Shown one piece after another: positions 1 through 11,369 of a stretch of DNA of 64,000 bases. The translations under genes were made by a program, and so were the position numbers. Position 1 is the stretch's first letter; the number at the start of each line of letters is the position of its first letter. A model generated the notes under the pieces. The model made no database searches. It was not told the DNA's origin and saw nothing but the letters and a program-made list of their open reading frames with translations. Source of the stretch: Chytridium lagenaria (Eukaryota > Chytridiomycota > Chytridiomycetes > Chytridiales > Chytridiaceae); assembly GCA_025449115.1 (NCBI GenBank), contig JAHLKC010000019.1:248001-312000 (forward strand). Direction: 5' to 3'.

Positions 1-264
1 CTTAGACATGGAGTGGAAAGCCATCGCACCTACCTGCACCATTGTCTAATGCAATAACAGAAGCCTCACGTCCTAATAAAACTAAATGTAAATGATGCAA
101 CTTAGACAAACACCCGGGTAATATATTCTCTCTCAAATTCTAGCCTGACAAGGAAAACAACAACAAAAAACACAACGAAGGACGGTAGAGCCGCATTCGT
201 TTTAACAAACATGCTAAATAGTCGCAAGGATGCGACTGAAAGTAGGTAAAAATCAAAATCGACT

Positions 265-3247
265 TCAATCGTCATCAGCAGAAAATCCCTTCCTCCCCGA
301 AACCCCCGCATCATCACTCGTCCTTCTCAACGGTACGGTATTACTCCGTGTTGGCTTCATCTCGAAGCTCTCGCCATTTATCGGTGTGCTGGCGGATTTG
401 ACAGGTCGGGCGGTCGAAGTGTTATTCGAACGAAGAATCGACGCAGGCTCTTGAAAAACGCGACCACTAATGATATTGTCGACAGCCACACCCCGTTCTT
501 CTAAAATAGTTCGTGTTTGGTTTGCCATTTCACGCGAGGTGGCCTTAACAACACTATACATAGGAGCGATCATGCCAAGATACCAGATCGTATACGCACC
601 TACGCGAAATGTGATGAATTTATGTTTAAAGCAAGGAAAGCTTACCAGCACTAAAGAGAAGAAGGGTGATAAAGTAGAGCGGACTCCTCAACACCGCCAT
701 AAATTCATTCCAGCCAAGCAAAATGGTGAGTGCGACAAACCAGAAAGGAATCTTTGCTGTAGTGATGACCATGGACCGTTTCGCTTCAATAAAAAGGGAG
801 TCTGCGTCTTTTTTAAAGCGCTCTCTCACTAATTGTAGTTGAGCAGCGCTAAGAACGGTGAGAGAGGATGGAATGAAGCGCTACACATAATCAAAGACAT
901 TTAGTACAGATATGACAGACATCGTAATTTGCGTTCTAACCTCATCCTCAATAACCTCATCGGGGATCATCTGCAACGGCACATCAATCTTTGTGAGCAA
1001 GCTAAGAAGCTTCTCAACATCATCTGTTGCGTTCTTAAAGTACGTATCAATAGGATCGTCCAACTTCCATATCCTCGGAACACCCTTATCATCGTAACGG
1101 AATTTCGTTTCAAAGCGCGTACGAAGACGTCCAAGTAAAATTTCTGTGGCGAGCTCCTTGTGGATAGATTCCAATAACGCAGACCAGTTTTGCCAGAGAA
1201 GAGAACTTGTGAGAGACTTGATTTCATCATCGGGCGATTCAAAGCCTGAAACACAGATCAAGTCAGTTTAAATGGGTTTTTAAGGAGTGTATTCACAAAT
1301 TACCTTGGCACTTCTTGCGAAGTTGAGTCTCAGTAATTTCAACAGTTCCCTTAAAGGCCATCACAACATTCTTCCACAACTGCAGAGATCCTTCATTAAA
1401 GGCCAACTGGACAGAATCCGATAAAGCTTCTCCTGCAGTTTTCTCCAATCCCTTAACCATTTTATCAATGGCTTCTGACCTCTTCTCCTTGCCAATTCTT
1501 GCAATTTCACCCAGGAACAGCGAAGTATACTTTGTATTGTCCCAGTTTGCTCCCTTCAGCTTAGCCCCTGGAAATTCAACGAATTAAAGCAAATTAAACA
1601 GAAACTTAGATAATCAAACCAAATGACGCACCTTCCGCGCCGTTTGTGTAAAGCTTCTCAGCTTCAGCTGTCGCATCACGCAGTTTAACCGAGAAACCTC
1701 CTGCCTCCTCATTCGCCAACTTCGCTGCGAGTGAAGACTTGAACACCGCAACAGCCTTCTTATGGAGGTTCCCAAGTTGTTGCACGTAAAACACGTTCAA
1801 AGCAACAGCCATTCTCTCGTAAAATTCCGCACGTTTCTCCTTGTAAACAGCCGAGTGATACCGAGATGCCTCTCTATCAAAGTCGACTGTAGACTCCAAG
1901 TCAGAAAAAGTAAGGAGCCCACAACAATCTACATACCAAGGCATTCATCCACAATTGTGTTGATTTCCGCACCAAGCGTCTCGATGACATTTCCCGACTC
2001 CAACAGCCCCTTAAATTTCCCCACGGTCCCCGTGAACTTTTCAAACACCTCTTTCGCAATCTCCTCACACCGATGTTGCGCCAACAACTGCGTCTGCGTT
2101 GGCAAATCCAAATCCCTATTCGACAAAATCTTTGCCCAGATGTTCTGCGCGAAAATAGGGAAGCCGTCTGCGGGAATATGTTTATGATAGTTCGGCTTAA
2201 ATACGTAATCAGGGTTAGTCTTGTCAATAAATTTAGAGCGGAGCTTTGAGACGCTGTTCTCAAAACTCTCTCGCGCAAAAATCTTGTGAGGAAGCCCAGC
2301 AAAGGCGAAATCGAAGAAGTCATCAATCTTGGAGTCTTCTTTGCCAGAGGGTTTGCTGAGGTTTGCCCAAATTTTGTTGAGGTAGCCCATGATGGTGGCG
2401 GCGAGTTTGGATAGGGGGTTTGTTCCGTGAAATCACGGATGACAAAGTGAAGGCAGGTTTTCGGAGAGCTGGAATGGTGAACCCGATGAATTAGTTACGC
2501 ATGAATGGATGATCAGACTGGAAGATGACAGAGTGACACATACCCAGCTTGTTGGAAGAGCTGAAGATTCACATCCAAGACAGTCTTCAAAAGTCCCAAG
2601 TTTGCTCCATTATAAAGACCGACACTGTTCTCGTACATATTGACGATAACAACTTCACTGATAGCCAAAGAGAACAATGCAGACTTTCTCTCAAAATCCT
2701 GATCCTCGAACCGCTCTCCACCGTCCGTTCCCTCAACATCCAGGACCATTAAATTCGCCTCATTCGCCTTGCTGACCCAAATTCCTGCAAAGTTGGTATC
2801 AATGAGGCGTCCAGTTAAGCGTAAGGCTTTGACAACTCACCTTTGGTGGTCTGCTGCCTTCCAGTTGCCTCATTCATCACGTCAAAGTTGGTTCCAAAGA
2901 GTCTGTTCAGTAGTGTACTCTTTCCAGTACTTTGAGATCCGAAGACAGCAACAACATTGTAATCAAATCCGCGGTCCGATATCTTCCAGTGCTTCTTCAT
3001 GTACTCCAATACGATCGGTCTGAAAAGAGCAAAGCATGTAAGGACGGGTCAGTGGGTTCCGCCAGTATTGGTGGCGGGAGTGCTGATGAGATGTAGCTAC
3101 TTACGAAAAGTTCTTGTCGTCATTGACGATCTGAAGCCTGGAATCCGATGCATCAAACTTTGAGAACCTTTTCTCCTTGTCCAATGGCAGACCGCTGGGA
3201 ACGTCATCCCTGTCCGCAGTAATGTCCGGCACTATCGCATCACCCAT
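265..3247 (-). CDS. SEY1: Sey1/RHD3-family ER membrane-fusion GTPase
   Basis: Dynamin-like GTPase of the Sey1/RHD3 (atlastin-type) family, which fuses ER tubules homotypically. Seen: the ATG at 3247 opens [12 protein letters not shown]; exon 1 ends near 3105 at donor GTAAGTAG. The P-loop [17 protein letters not shown] lies near 2945-2900, followed by [10 protein letters not shown] (switch region), and [13 protein letters not shown] (G3) lies near 2745. A long helical region fills about 2390-880. Two hydrophobic stretches near 790-540 ([17 protein letters not shown] and [16 protein letters not shown]) match the ER hairpin anchor of the family, and a Ser/Thr-rich tail follows to the stop at 265. 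Length and order fit full-length Sey1. The gene has at least six exons, several bridged by eye only. The next gene on the same strand (GH31) stops about 60 bp upstream. Confidence 0.93.
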
Positions 3248-3308
3248 CGTTGACTGTGACTGAACCCAAAAAATGAAATCACCTTTGTTGAGGACAAATT
3301 TATTGAGA

Positions 3309-6055
3309 TTACAGCTTTACAAAGATGCCAATATGCGTTCGCCCATCCTCCCCTGTACGCGACGTGACACCCTCGCCGACAGCCTTGAGAGATCGTTTAT
3401 CTCCATGAGGAAGGACAAACCAGATTCTATCGTACGTCAGCGCGAATCCCTTTTTCAACACTGATATGCTAACAGTCACGTCTGTGGAGCCAGCCTCCAT
3501 TGACAACTTAATCTCTGTAGTAAGCGAATCCCTGCTCTCCCCATCATCCTCCACAAGCAACATCTCACTCTTCCTGCTCCCTTTTTCGCCATCCTTAACA
3601 GGGAACGGGAAGCACCAAATAAGTCTCTCGTTATCAGAGTCTTTCTCGCCTACAAAGTTGAACACAGGTCCAGTTGGAATCATTGCCCCGGAGTAAGCAA
3701 GAACGCCACCACACCGTTCAAGCGGGACTTGTAACTCCACCTCTTTGCCACCGAGGTGCCAGTCCCCGGTCCAAAGGTCACACCAGGGGTCACCTGACGG
3801 AAGCTGGACGCGTCGAGTAACGGCTTTTGGTTCAAAGACGGACGCGATGAGGAGATGCTTGCCGAGCATAAATTCGAATGAGGATGATTGAACCTTGGGT
3901 CGAGCTGGAAATGATAGACTAGGGGTCTGATCACTGGATGTCCAGTACGAGCGGCCTCGTGACTGAGTGTGTATAGATACGGAAGAAGCTTGTAGCGGAG
4001 ATGAATAGCTTCACGTATAATCGGAACCACCTAAGATGAAAGTCAGTGCTTTTAAGTAAAACTGTTTGTACCTCAGGGTACATCCAAGGCTCAGTCAATC
4101 CCTCGTCCTTCCAACTGTGAATACAGAATCTTGAGTGAAAAATTCCATTCTGAATCCATCTCACAAACAGTTCAGCGTCAGGACGCGGCCCGACAAATCC
4201 ACCGACATCATGGCCATAACCCGAAAGGCCAGATAATCCGGCATTCAATCCCATCGGAATATTATGCTTCAGGGTCTCCCACGACGAGAAGTTATCCCCA
4301 GACCACGTCTGAGCAGCATAACGTTGAATACCAGAGCATCCCGACCGAGTGATAAGGAACGGCCTGCGCTTTGGGAAAGTTTCGACTAACGCTTCAAAGG
4401 AGGCTGTGGCCATCATAAGAGTTTGAAGTGGCCGGCCTGCTGACCCGGTGTTTGCAGGTGCACCTCTTTTATTGGCATGGGCATAGATATGATTATCGTC
4501 CGGCAACGCAAATTCGTTGTTGTCGTTCCAGATGCCTTCAATTCCCATTTCAAGAAGTTCTTTGACACCCTTTTTCCCAGAATTCACGACCACCTTCACT
4601 AGAAAAGTCTATGTAAGAGCCGGTAGCGTTCGCACCACCCCCAGCACTCCATAAACGCGTGAGGGATGCGGTGTTTTCCTACCCCGGCATCAGTAAAAGG
4701 GAAAGTCTTTCTATTACCTCCGCACTCCAAATAAACCCTTGTTTGGCGAACAATTTGGCATACTCTGGATGGCGAGACAAAAGCCAAGGCTTAATGTTGG
4801 CTGCAATACGGATGCCGCTCTTCCTAAGGCCTGAAATAAGTCCTTGTGGGTCTGGGGAATCTCTGTCTGTATATCGTCAGATCAGATAGATATCTTCTCA
4901 CAAAACCTGTTCCAGGTAAACACATTTCTTGCTCCAGATTCAGGATCAGCTGAATTATGCTTACGTTAAACTTGATAACGTTCTGAAAAGGTAAACTCAC
5001 TTGTATATCCACTAGACAGATGCAAAAGATCACATGGAATATTCCATTTTCGACACAAATCTGGAAAGGCCATAATGAGGGATTGAGCTTGCTCGGACTC
5101 AGCATATCCCATGGAGCTGGCCAGATATCCAAGGGCGTATTTCGGTGGCAAAATTGGGTGTCCAACAATCCTGGTAAAACCCTCGACGACTTTCTCGATA
5201 GTGGGTCCAAAAATGAAGTACATATCAAGACCATTTCCAGCGTTCAAAGTATGATGGCGATACATTCCCCAAAAAGCATCAATTTCTTGACCAAAGTCGC
5301 TGACACCAGAGGCTAAGGAATCGTAATAGACACCAAACGCTTGCCGCGTAACAGTATCCAAGGCAATGTAGAAAGGAATATTTTTGTAAAGAGGGTCCGT
5401 GTCATCGGCAGTGTATCCAAGTGCGTCCATTGTTTCGAGACGGAATCTTCTTTTGTTTAGCGTGAGAGGTGAAGCGCGCTCTCCCATGCCGTAAAAGACA
5501 TCGCTGTACTTGTAGAGGACAAAGTGGCGGGCTCCCAAACTATTTCTGAATAGGGAGTAAGAACGGTGCGGGAGGTCTTGAAGAAGTGAAACTTCGGGTG
5601 CGGCTGTTGAGGACCAGGTCAAAGAGATGTCTCCATCTTCAGGTCCATATGTACATTGATGCGGAGAGTGTCCGTGACCACGGCCAAGTCCCCTGCGGAT
5701 GTGGGAGTAACATCTGGCGGTGGACATGGGAACCTTTTCGGTACTTCATCGCGAGGAAGGCCGGCCAACATGCACTGCAGGACTATCACTCGAAGCAATT
5801 TTCGTTATGTCGGTTGAAGACATTCCAGAAGCTTGGCTGAGATGCGATGCTGGGATCATCAGGAGCGACAGAGTGAGTGGATTCTTGAGGGAGTTGTCCG
5901 GCGTAGTCACCCTCGGGAGGAACATGCTGAATTCTTACAAGGCTGTGGTCCAGCACGTGGATGCTGAAGGCGGAGCCTTCCTTGGAGCGGAAGCTCAGAG
6001 GGGAGACAGATTCGCCAACGCGGCCGAACTTCGAAGGAACATACTCCCGCATCAT
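3309..6055 (-). CDS. GH31 family alpha-glycosidase (probably cytosolic)
   Basis: Retaining alpha-glycosidase of glycoside hydrolase family 31. Seen: start [13 protein letters not shown] at 6055, with a TATAAG box about 120 bp upstream. The N-terminal beta domain includes [20 protein letters not shown] (about 5510-5450). The (beta/alpha)8 domain follows, with [20 protein letters not shown]. The nucleophile motif reads GIWNDNNEF near 4530, where the more usual family form is WxDMNE. The acid/base region GYGHDVGGF lies near 4210, then a C-terminal beta domain to 3309. There is no signal peptide, so a cytosolic or vacuolar role is likelier than the ER glucosidase II role. The substrate cannot be assigned; some GH31 transglucosylase-type members also carry WNDNNE. 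Frame breaks occur near 5640 and near 4575 (a run of five A where four would keep [14 protein letters not shown] in frame), probably assembly indels. Confidence 0.85.
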
Positions 6056-6400
6056 TTCGCAATTTATGGTTGGGCTTTAAAAGTAACCCCGTACTGTGTA
6101 GACGGCAGATGTCTTCGGACTGTTGGTTTGAGGTCCGCTCAAATCGACAACCTCCAAAATGAGTACAACTTCTTATAAAATGAGCCGCTACTTGAGATCC
6201 TCAGCTCAAGGAGATAAGCAGAACTACAGTTAACGAGATCATTCCGGCGTCGTTGTCATGCATCCATATAATACCACGATGACGGCAATGAAAGACTTAT
6301 ATTTAGGAGCGCTCGGTACGCTTGGTAACTGAATGCCTTTGCGCTTGCATGGAAGTTTGTCAACGAAGGCATCACAAAAAAAAAAAAAAAGTTCGGGAAG
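6056..6400. promoter_or_regulatory. Shared upstream region of the GH31 gene and NIP7
   Basis: A 345-bp non-coding interval between two divergent start codons. It contains a TATAAG-type box on the minus strand about 120 bp upstream of the GH31 start, and a run of 15 or more A residues at about 6376-6390 just upstream of NIP7. No other element was recognised. Confidence 0.4.
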
Positions 6401-7142
6401 ATGAGGCCATTAACAGAAGAGGAGGTCAAGACCCTGTTTGAGAAGCTTGCAAAATAGTAAGTGATCGTTATAGATACGATCTGCCACTGCATTATTGCGT
6501 GGATGCAAACAAATGTCCTTCGGTTGATTTTAATCGATAACTTTATCGTTCGTTTTAGCATTGGAAGGAACATCGCTCAGTTGATTGACCGTCAAGATGA
6601 ACCCCATTGCTTCAGACTTCACAAGGATCGTGTATACTACGTTAGGTACTGCTCTTACTCCTGTACTTGTATGCATTCTTATTGTTTGTAGTGACGATAT
6701 AATGAAGAAGGCATCAAGCATTAACCCGAACCTACTCTCTCTTGGTGTGTGCTTTGGAAAGTTTACCAAGACTGGAAAGTTTAAGCTCCACATTACTGCT
6801 CTAGAATACCTTGCCCAGTATGCCAAGGTGAGCCTTGATCTGCCAACTTCAGTCGCATTTTATTTATTAACACTCTTACAGTATAAAGTTTGGGTTAAAC
6901 CAAATGGAGAGATGCCTTTTATGTACGGAAACCACATTTTGAAGGCGCACCTAGGAAGGATTACGGAGGACACCCCGGAGCATCAGGGTGTCGTTATCTT
7001 CTCAATGTCGGACATTCCCTTGGGTTTCGGAGTGACAGCTAGAACAACTCAGGACACCCGCAAGGTCGACCCTACATCCATCGTTGTTTACCATCAGGCC
7101 GATGTCGGCGAATACCTCAGGAACGAAGATATGCTGATTTAG
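6401..7142 (+). CDS. NIP7: 60S ribosome subunit biogenesis protein NIP7
   Basis: NIP7 is a conserved factor needed for 27S pre-rRNA processing and 60S subunit assembly in the nucleolus. Seen: the ATG at 6401 opens [19 protein letters not shown]. Exons join in phase at 6456/6559 (TA+C, Tyr), again after YYV (AG+T, Ser), and once more before [12 protein letters not shown]. The N-terminal domain has [20 protein letters not shown]. The C-terminal PUA domain starts at [20 protein letters not shown] and ends [11 protein letters not shown] at 7142. Assembled length is about 180 residues, the usual family size, with no frame break. It is transcribed away from the GH31 gene. Confidence 0.95.
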
Positions 7143-7401
7143 AGTGCTGTCCCTTTTTCTCTCTCTATCTGTTTATCATCGATGAGTCTTACTGCACCGT
7201 TGTATTTGTGCATATTGTTGAATAGATTTATTTATTAGATTGATCTTTGGGGGCATTTATCTTTTGAGGTGGTTTCCGTTCGTTTAATTCAGGAAAGTGA
7301 GCGTATGCGATAAATTGTAATTTATAATTGTTTTGCTTGCAGGCGGGGTTAGGCAAAGTAAGCTCTTCGTCAGTCAAGCATCATGGTCTTCAGCTCAGCT
7401 T

Positions 7402-7832
7402 TCATCTCCTTTGTTGTTCAGCATGGTTCTTCTTCACTGTCTGTGATTTAAGCAATTCCGCTGAAGGTTCCCACCCGTCAGGGGCACGTCCTGGCTCCGC
7501 CGTGTACTTCCTCAACTTTGACTCCTTCACCGCTTCGCCTTGTCCATCGAAGTGCACCCCTTTCTTCGTCGGCTTTTCTGATACCACTGGTGGCTCGCCG
7601 GCTTCGCCACAGAAGGGGACGCGCCGTCCTTCTGCCTTTCCGTGGATCCAGCTGGATTTTTCTCTTTAGGAAAGGAGCGAGTGGCATTCGGCGATGTCTT
7701 TAATATAACACCCTCACGAAGAGAACTGATCTTTGGTTTCCGTTTTTGGAACTTGCTAAGTTTAAATAAGGTGTTGGGGTCTTTGTCGATGAGGAGAATC
7801 TTTTTGGGAAGCGAGACTTTGGCGGGAGTCAC
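7402..7832 (-). CDS. Basic low-complexity reading frame, possible 3' extension of CFAP77
   Basis: No family recognised. Two minus-strand frames overlap here. One (from 7832) reads VSLPKKILLIDKDPNTLFKL then a Lys/Arg/Ser-rich stretch. The other carries KKGVHFDGQGEAVKESKLRK and APDGWEPSAELLKSQ to a stop at 7402. Both look protein-like, so the coding frame probably crosses from the first to the second near 7590 through an unresolved intron or a one-base indel. The first frame could be joined to CFAP77 only by an improbably short intron of about 33 nt, so a separate small gene or a divergent tail of CFAP77 are both possible. Confidence 0.3.
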
Positions 7833-7872
7833 GGTTTTTGTTTGCTTTCGCTTAGTGCGTTCCTTATAACTG

Positions 7873-8575
7873 TTATGGTTGCCTAAATATTATTTCACCA
7901 ACCCTTTCCACAGTCTCCCGTTCCTTCTCGCGCTTCTCTTGATCCTCAATCCATTCACGTTGATAGACATCCGTCATCAGGCAAGCTACAGGTGTGGAGG
8001 GCCTACACAACAATGAGACGAAAATTTAGATAACGATATATTGATTACCTGGTCGGTTTTCCGTAAGCAAATGCCTTATCGTGATCACTAGGAAGCGGGC
8101 CGATCAGCCTTTGTCGACGAAGCTCTGCGGAAGTTTCACCGTTGGTTGCCGTGTTCAATTTGGCGTAGACCGCGTTGTCCCCAACCTTCATCCTCACTGG
8201 ATGACCCTTTCGATAGTCCCTGATCTCCTTGGGAGAATTGATCCCCTGTTTTGCCGTATTGCGGTTCATCGTAATGTAGTCCAAAGCGGGGATGGCATGT
8301 TTGGAAGTTGCCTTCACGTTCCAATGCTGAAGAACTAAAATAAGAATAATAATTAAGACTATATTCATCCTGTAGTGACTCTTATAGCTTATGCATGATC
8401 AAAAAAGGATTATGTCACCTTGGGCAGCAGTCTCCTCAGGGTTTCTTTCGACCTTCTTCCCATAAACATGGCTTGCCTCAGGCAAGTCATAGACAGAAGG
8501 TCTAGTTTTTCCAACTGAGTCTCTCACGAGCAATGGATTATGGGTCGTCTTAGACGAGCTACCCGAGCTTCTCAT
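7873..8575 (-). CDS. CFAP77: CFAP77-like cilia- and flagella-associated protein
   Basis: CFAP77 is an axonemal protein of motile cilia, reported as a microtubule inner protein of the doublet. Seen: the ATG at 8575 opens MRSSGSSSKTTHNPLLVRD, then SVGKTRPSVYDLPEASHVYG, an intron, LQHWNVKATSKHAIPALDYI and MNRNTAKQGINSPKEIRDYR, then AFAYGKPTR. A final exon joins in phase to give PSTPVACLMTDVYQREW and stops at 7873 after IIFRQP. The motif order (KTRPSVYDLP-HVYG, one HWN block, a D-Y-I-x-MNR-x-AV-type block, then YGKPTRPSTP) is that of CFAP77. Assembled length is about 175 residues. Its presence implies flagellated zoospores. The initiator is uncertain because a longer upstream frame exists to 8710. 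Confidence 0.78.
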
Positions 8576-8737
8576 GACTAGAGCACTGGAGAAATGTGTC
8601 AAGGTGGGGTAGATGCGGATTTGCAGTAGAAGGGAGATCATCTGGCCCACATATTTAAATTCTTTATTAACATCGACGCATGCAGATCCTGCAATTAAAC
8701 CCACTACCATGTTCGGTCTCCCAACAGCTCATCCGTC

Positions 8738-9027
8738 TTAAGCTTTTAAGCGGGTCAATCCTTCGGTCAGCGTTTTCTTTTGGTCGTCGGCGAGACGGGA
8801 GAGGACGGCGTCCATGTTTTTCATCTCTTCAAGAGTGCGTGTATTCTCGCCATTCAGCGCCCGAAGTCTCTCCAAAAGTACTTGATGCTTTAACACAATA
8901 TCACGGAATTCATACCTTCCAAGCCAAAGAAAGATTCCTCGGTCTCGCGAAGTTTAAACTCGAGCTCGCTGGCTGCATGGATGGGCTTTTGCAGCTTCTC
9001 AACGATTTCAGTGGTTTGGCCGAGCAT
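8738..9027 (-). CDS. Small coiled-coil protein of unknown function
   Basis: Not assigned to a family. Seen: the ATG at 9027 opens MLGQTTEIVEKLQKPIHAAS, continues ELEFKLRETEESFFGLEG, and a second block reads HQVLLERLRALNGENTRTLE and MDAVLSRLADDQKKTLTEGL to a stop at 8738. Both blocks are strongly heptad-like, so the product (about 95 residues) is probably an alpha-helical subunit of some complex. The two halves lie in different frames: a missing base at TTCCGTG near 8905 would join them as one helix, while the only GT-AG interval available is 28 nt. It sits just upstream of CFAP77 on the same strand. Confidence 0.5.
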
Positions 9028-9941
9028 GGTTGAAAGAAAGATTTCGTCTTCCTCCACCACTCCCCCGGAGGGAGATGTTTCCCATAAAACCACGTCATGA
9101 AGGCTCCACACCTATGGTTGTGTTGGGAGGCACATTGCTGTCCCCCTGATCACATCGAATACGTCTTTGCGTACTCGACAAAGAAACTCCGATAGAGTAC
9201 AGGTCTCAAGAGTATATGAAAAAACAAGGGCTAAAAGCAGGAAAGCACCCCACGGCGAGTCCTCGCGACATCCACAACATCGGACGAAATGCGCAAAAAA
9301 GGGTTTTGAGTGCTTTGACGCGATGCCGCAGCAAAGACAATTTTAAATTTCACCCTCCGTTGTTCGACCTCCCAATCCATCCATCCTCGGGCCCAACCAA
9401 GTCTCACCTTCAACACTTGCCTAACTCTGCTGCACCCGTTTTTCGTTATCCGGCGTTCATCCTTGTTCTCTCATTCTTTCTGCATTCATACTCTGTTACC
9501 CTGGTCTTTTTTAATTCATTCCCTACTGCGGCCCAGCCTCTTTTTCTAGCTCTAAATAAGTCTTGCTGTTCCTGCATATCGTGTACCTTCAGTTCCATTA
9601 TCCTCTCGCAATTACCTTTGAGTCTCAAGAAGGCACAGGGTAGAGGGTGAGTACTTTCATTCTTGTTGCTGGTGGTCTGATGGATACACTTGCTAACTGG
9701 AAGTCTTAGGTGTTTGCATGCAACTGGCTGTTCACCGAGAAATGCCAGACTCTAAGACTGATGAACATGCCCTGAAAGCTTTCAAACGTCGAAAAAGCAA
9801 CCCGAGGGGACCAGATAGATCATATTCGCATGACGGTGTGTGGATCATCCATCTCGTCATCTCATCCCACCGACTCCACCAAGAAACCAAAGCGAGTTGG
9901 ACTTTTACGCCGCTCAACATTCTATACATCCTGGTCTTACC
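9028..9941. other. Upstream region and probable 5' UTR intron of the DUF8032 gene
   Basis: No gene was recognised. A plausible 5' UTR intron runs from donor GTGAGTACTTTC near 9649 to an acceptor (CTTAG) near 9710. A plus-strand frame at 9718-9835 (MPDSKTDEHALKAFKRRK) looks protein-like and might be an upstream coding exon of the next gene, but I could not find an in-phase junction. Confidence 0.35.
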
Positions 9942-11369
9942 ATGTCCATGGATTCGTCATATCACTACAACGGTTTTGGGGGTCATCCCGGAATGTACTC
10001 ACTTTTCCCTGGGGGATCTGGAGCAGATCATCTCCAAGGTGCTCATCCGTCTATGCCGTACTCCTCTTCATATATGATGCATCCTTACGGCATGTTTCAT
10101 CCTCCATCATCACATACGGCGGCTGCACAGCAAGCCCTCGAGGTGCAAGCACGAATCATTCATCAGCAGCAGCAACATATTGCTCACATGAATGCCTTGG
10201 CTTCCATGGCCACCCCATCTGGTTCACCACTTCAAAAGTCTCCTCTACAAGCCGTTCCTTCCACCCCCGTCCCTAAACCACCTCCAAAAAAAGTCCCGTC
10301 ACAAATCATTGCACCTCCCCCAACCCCAACCCCTCCCCCACCGAAAAAGACTCCTACGAGGATGCCAAAAAAGAGAAAATCTATAGCAGATGAAGCTGAG
10401 CCAGAAACGGAAACAAAGGTGCCCATGATCGAAGATTCTCTTTTGCCAAAGGCTCATACAGTTCCTGCGTCCATACCTGTGGTGAAAGTCATAGAAGGGG
10501 TTGAATGGATTACGTTTTACTACACCATACGGGGCAACCGACAAGGTTTTCTCATTCGAACAGATATTGACAGCGTCGCGTTTGAAGACCTTACGGAGGA
10601 GTTTAAGGTGCAAAATTGCGTCTACCCAAAGGCCAACTGTAACAAGAGCGACTACAAAGGCAACAGATGGGATTATGAAAGCTCTGTTAATTTTCTTGGA
10701 TGGAAACTTGCTTACCGAAATGAGAAGGAGATTGGAGGCCGTCGCGGTCTGATCCAACGTGCTGTAGATAGTTTTCGGAATCGGTTCCCGGAATTGAGGT
10801 CAAGGCGCGTGCTTCGTCAAGAGAAGTACGTCAATGGCACGCTGAGAAGGCGCAACGATAAAATCGATGACCCTGCAAATGAGATTGACGAGGTTGAGCT
10901 TTTAAATGAGGCTAAGAGGACCAACGAGAACTCAGATTGGTCCGAAATTCTCTCTCTGCTTGCGCGGAGGCAAAAGTCACCCAAATCAATCACGTTTGAG
11001 GGGACCGCAGAAGGGCGTCTCTACAAAACTCGCATCCGCGTTGACGTTGACTTGGTCGATCCTTCGGCTGCAGACGATGAATTCAAGGAAGATAATTGTG
11101 TCTACCCTCGGTCCATGGGTACATTTGAGGCCTACCTCCAATCCCTCCACTACGCGGGCCTTCCTCCCTTCAACGATTCCGACGATCCACGCTCGCCGTT
11201 CCCGTCATCATTGAAGCCTAGCGAGTCTGATTTTACCTCGTTGCGATATAACCAGGAGGTGTTTTGCAACGAGGTGGCATGGAGACTCGCCCACCTCAAC
11301 TCTAAGCTCATTGGTAAGCCTCATTTGTTGCAGAGGGCCTTGGATGCGTATCGCGCCCGGTTTCTGTGA
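9942..11369 (+). CDS. Fungal protein with two DUF8032 domains
   Basis: A 475-residue single-exon product counted from the ATG at 9942 (MSMDSSYHYNG). The frame is open to 9840 but has no earlier ATG. Seen: a His/Gln/Pro-rich disordered N-terminus, a basic PKKRKS cluster (possible nuclear signal) near residue 143, then two related domains. Copy 1 (about residues 180-286) has ITFYYTIRGNRQGFLIRTDI, QNCVYPKANC and NRWDYESSVNFLGWKLAYRN. Copy 2 (about 346-475) has ITFEGTAEGRLYKTRIRVDV, DNCVYPRSM and CNEVAWRLAHLNSKLIGK. The NCVYP...W.LA.LN signature matches the uncharacterised fungal domain DUF8032. Biochemical function is unknown; the basic N-terminal region suggests a nuclear protein. The reading frame is intact. 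Confidence 0.8.
   Translation: MSMDSSYHYNGFGGHPGMYSLFPGGSGADHLQGAHPSMPYSSSYMMHPYGMFHPPSSHTAAAQQALEVQARIIHQQQQHIAHMNALASMATPSGSPLQKSPLQAVPSTPVPKPPPKKVPSQIIAPPPTPTPPPPKKTPTRMPKKRKSIADEAEPETETKVPMIEDSLLPKAHTVPASIPVVKVIEGVEWITFYYTIRGNRQGFLIRTDIDSVAFEDLTEEFKVQNCVYPKANCNKSDYKGNRWDYESSVNFLGWKLAYRNEKEIGGRRGLIQRAVDSFRNRFPELRSRRVLRQEKYVNGTLRRRNDKIDDPANEIDEVELLNEAKRTNENSDWSEILSLLARRQKSPKSITFEGTAEGRLYKTRIRVDVDLVDPSAADDEFKEDNCVYPRSMGTFEAYLQSLHYAGLPPFNDSDDPRSPFPSSLKPSESDFTSLRYNQEVFCNEVAWRLAHLNSKLIGKPHLLQRALDAYRARFL

Noticed and set aside
1..60. Possible start of a minus-strand gene (ATGGTGCAG followed by GTAGGTGCG, a good donor)
   Set aside because: Only three codons would be visible before the window edge, too little to support a gene.
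7328..7703. Plus-strand open frames opposite the basic low-complexity frame
   Set aside because: The minus strand has more protein-like sequence and continuity with CFAP77; the plus frames have no recognisable domain.
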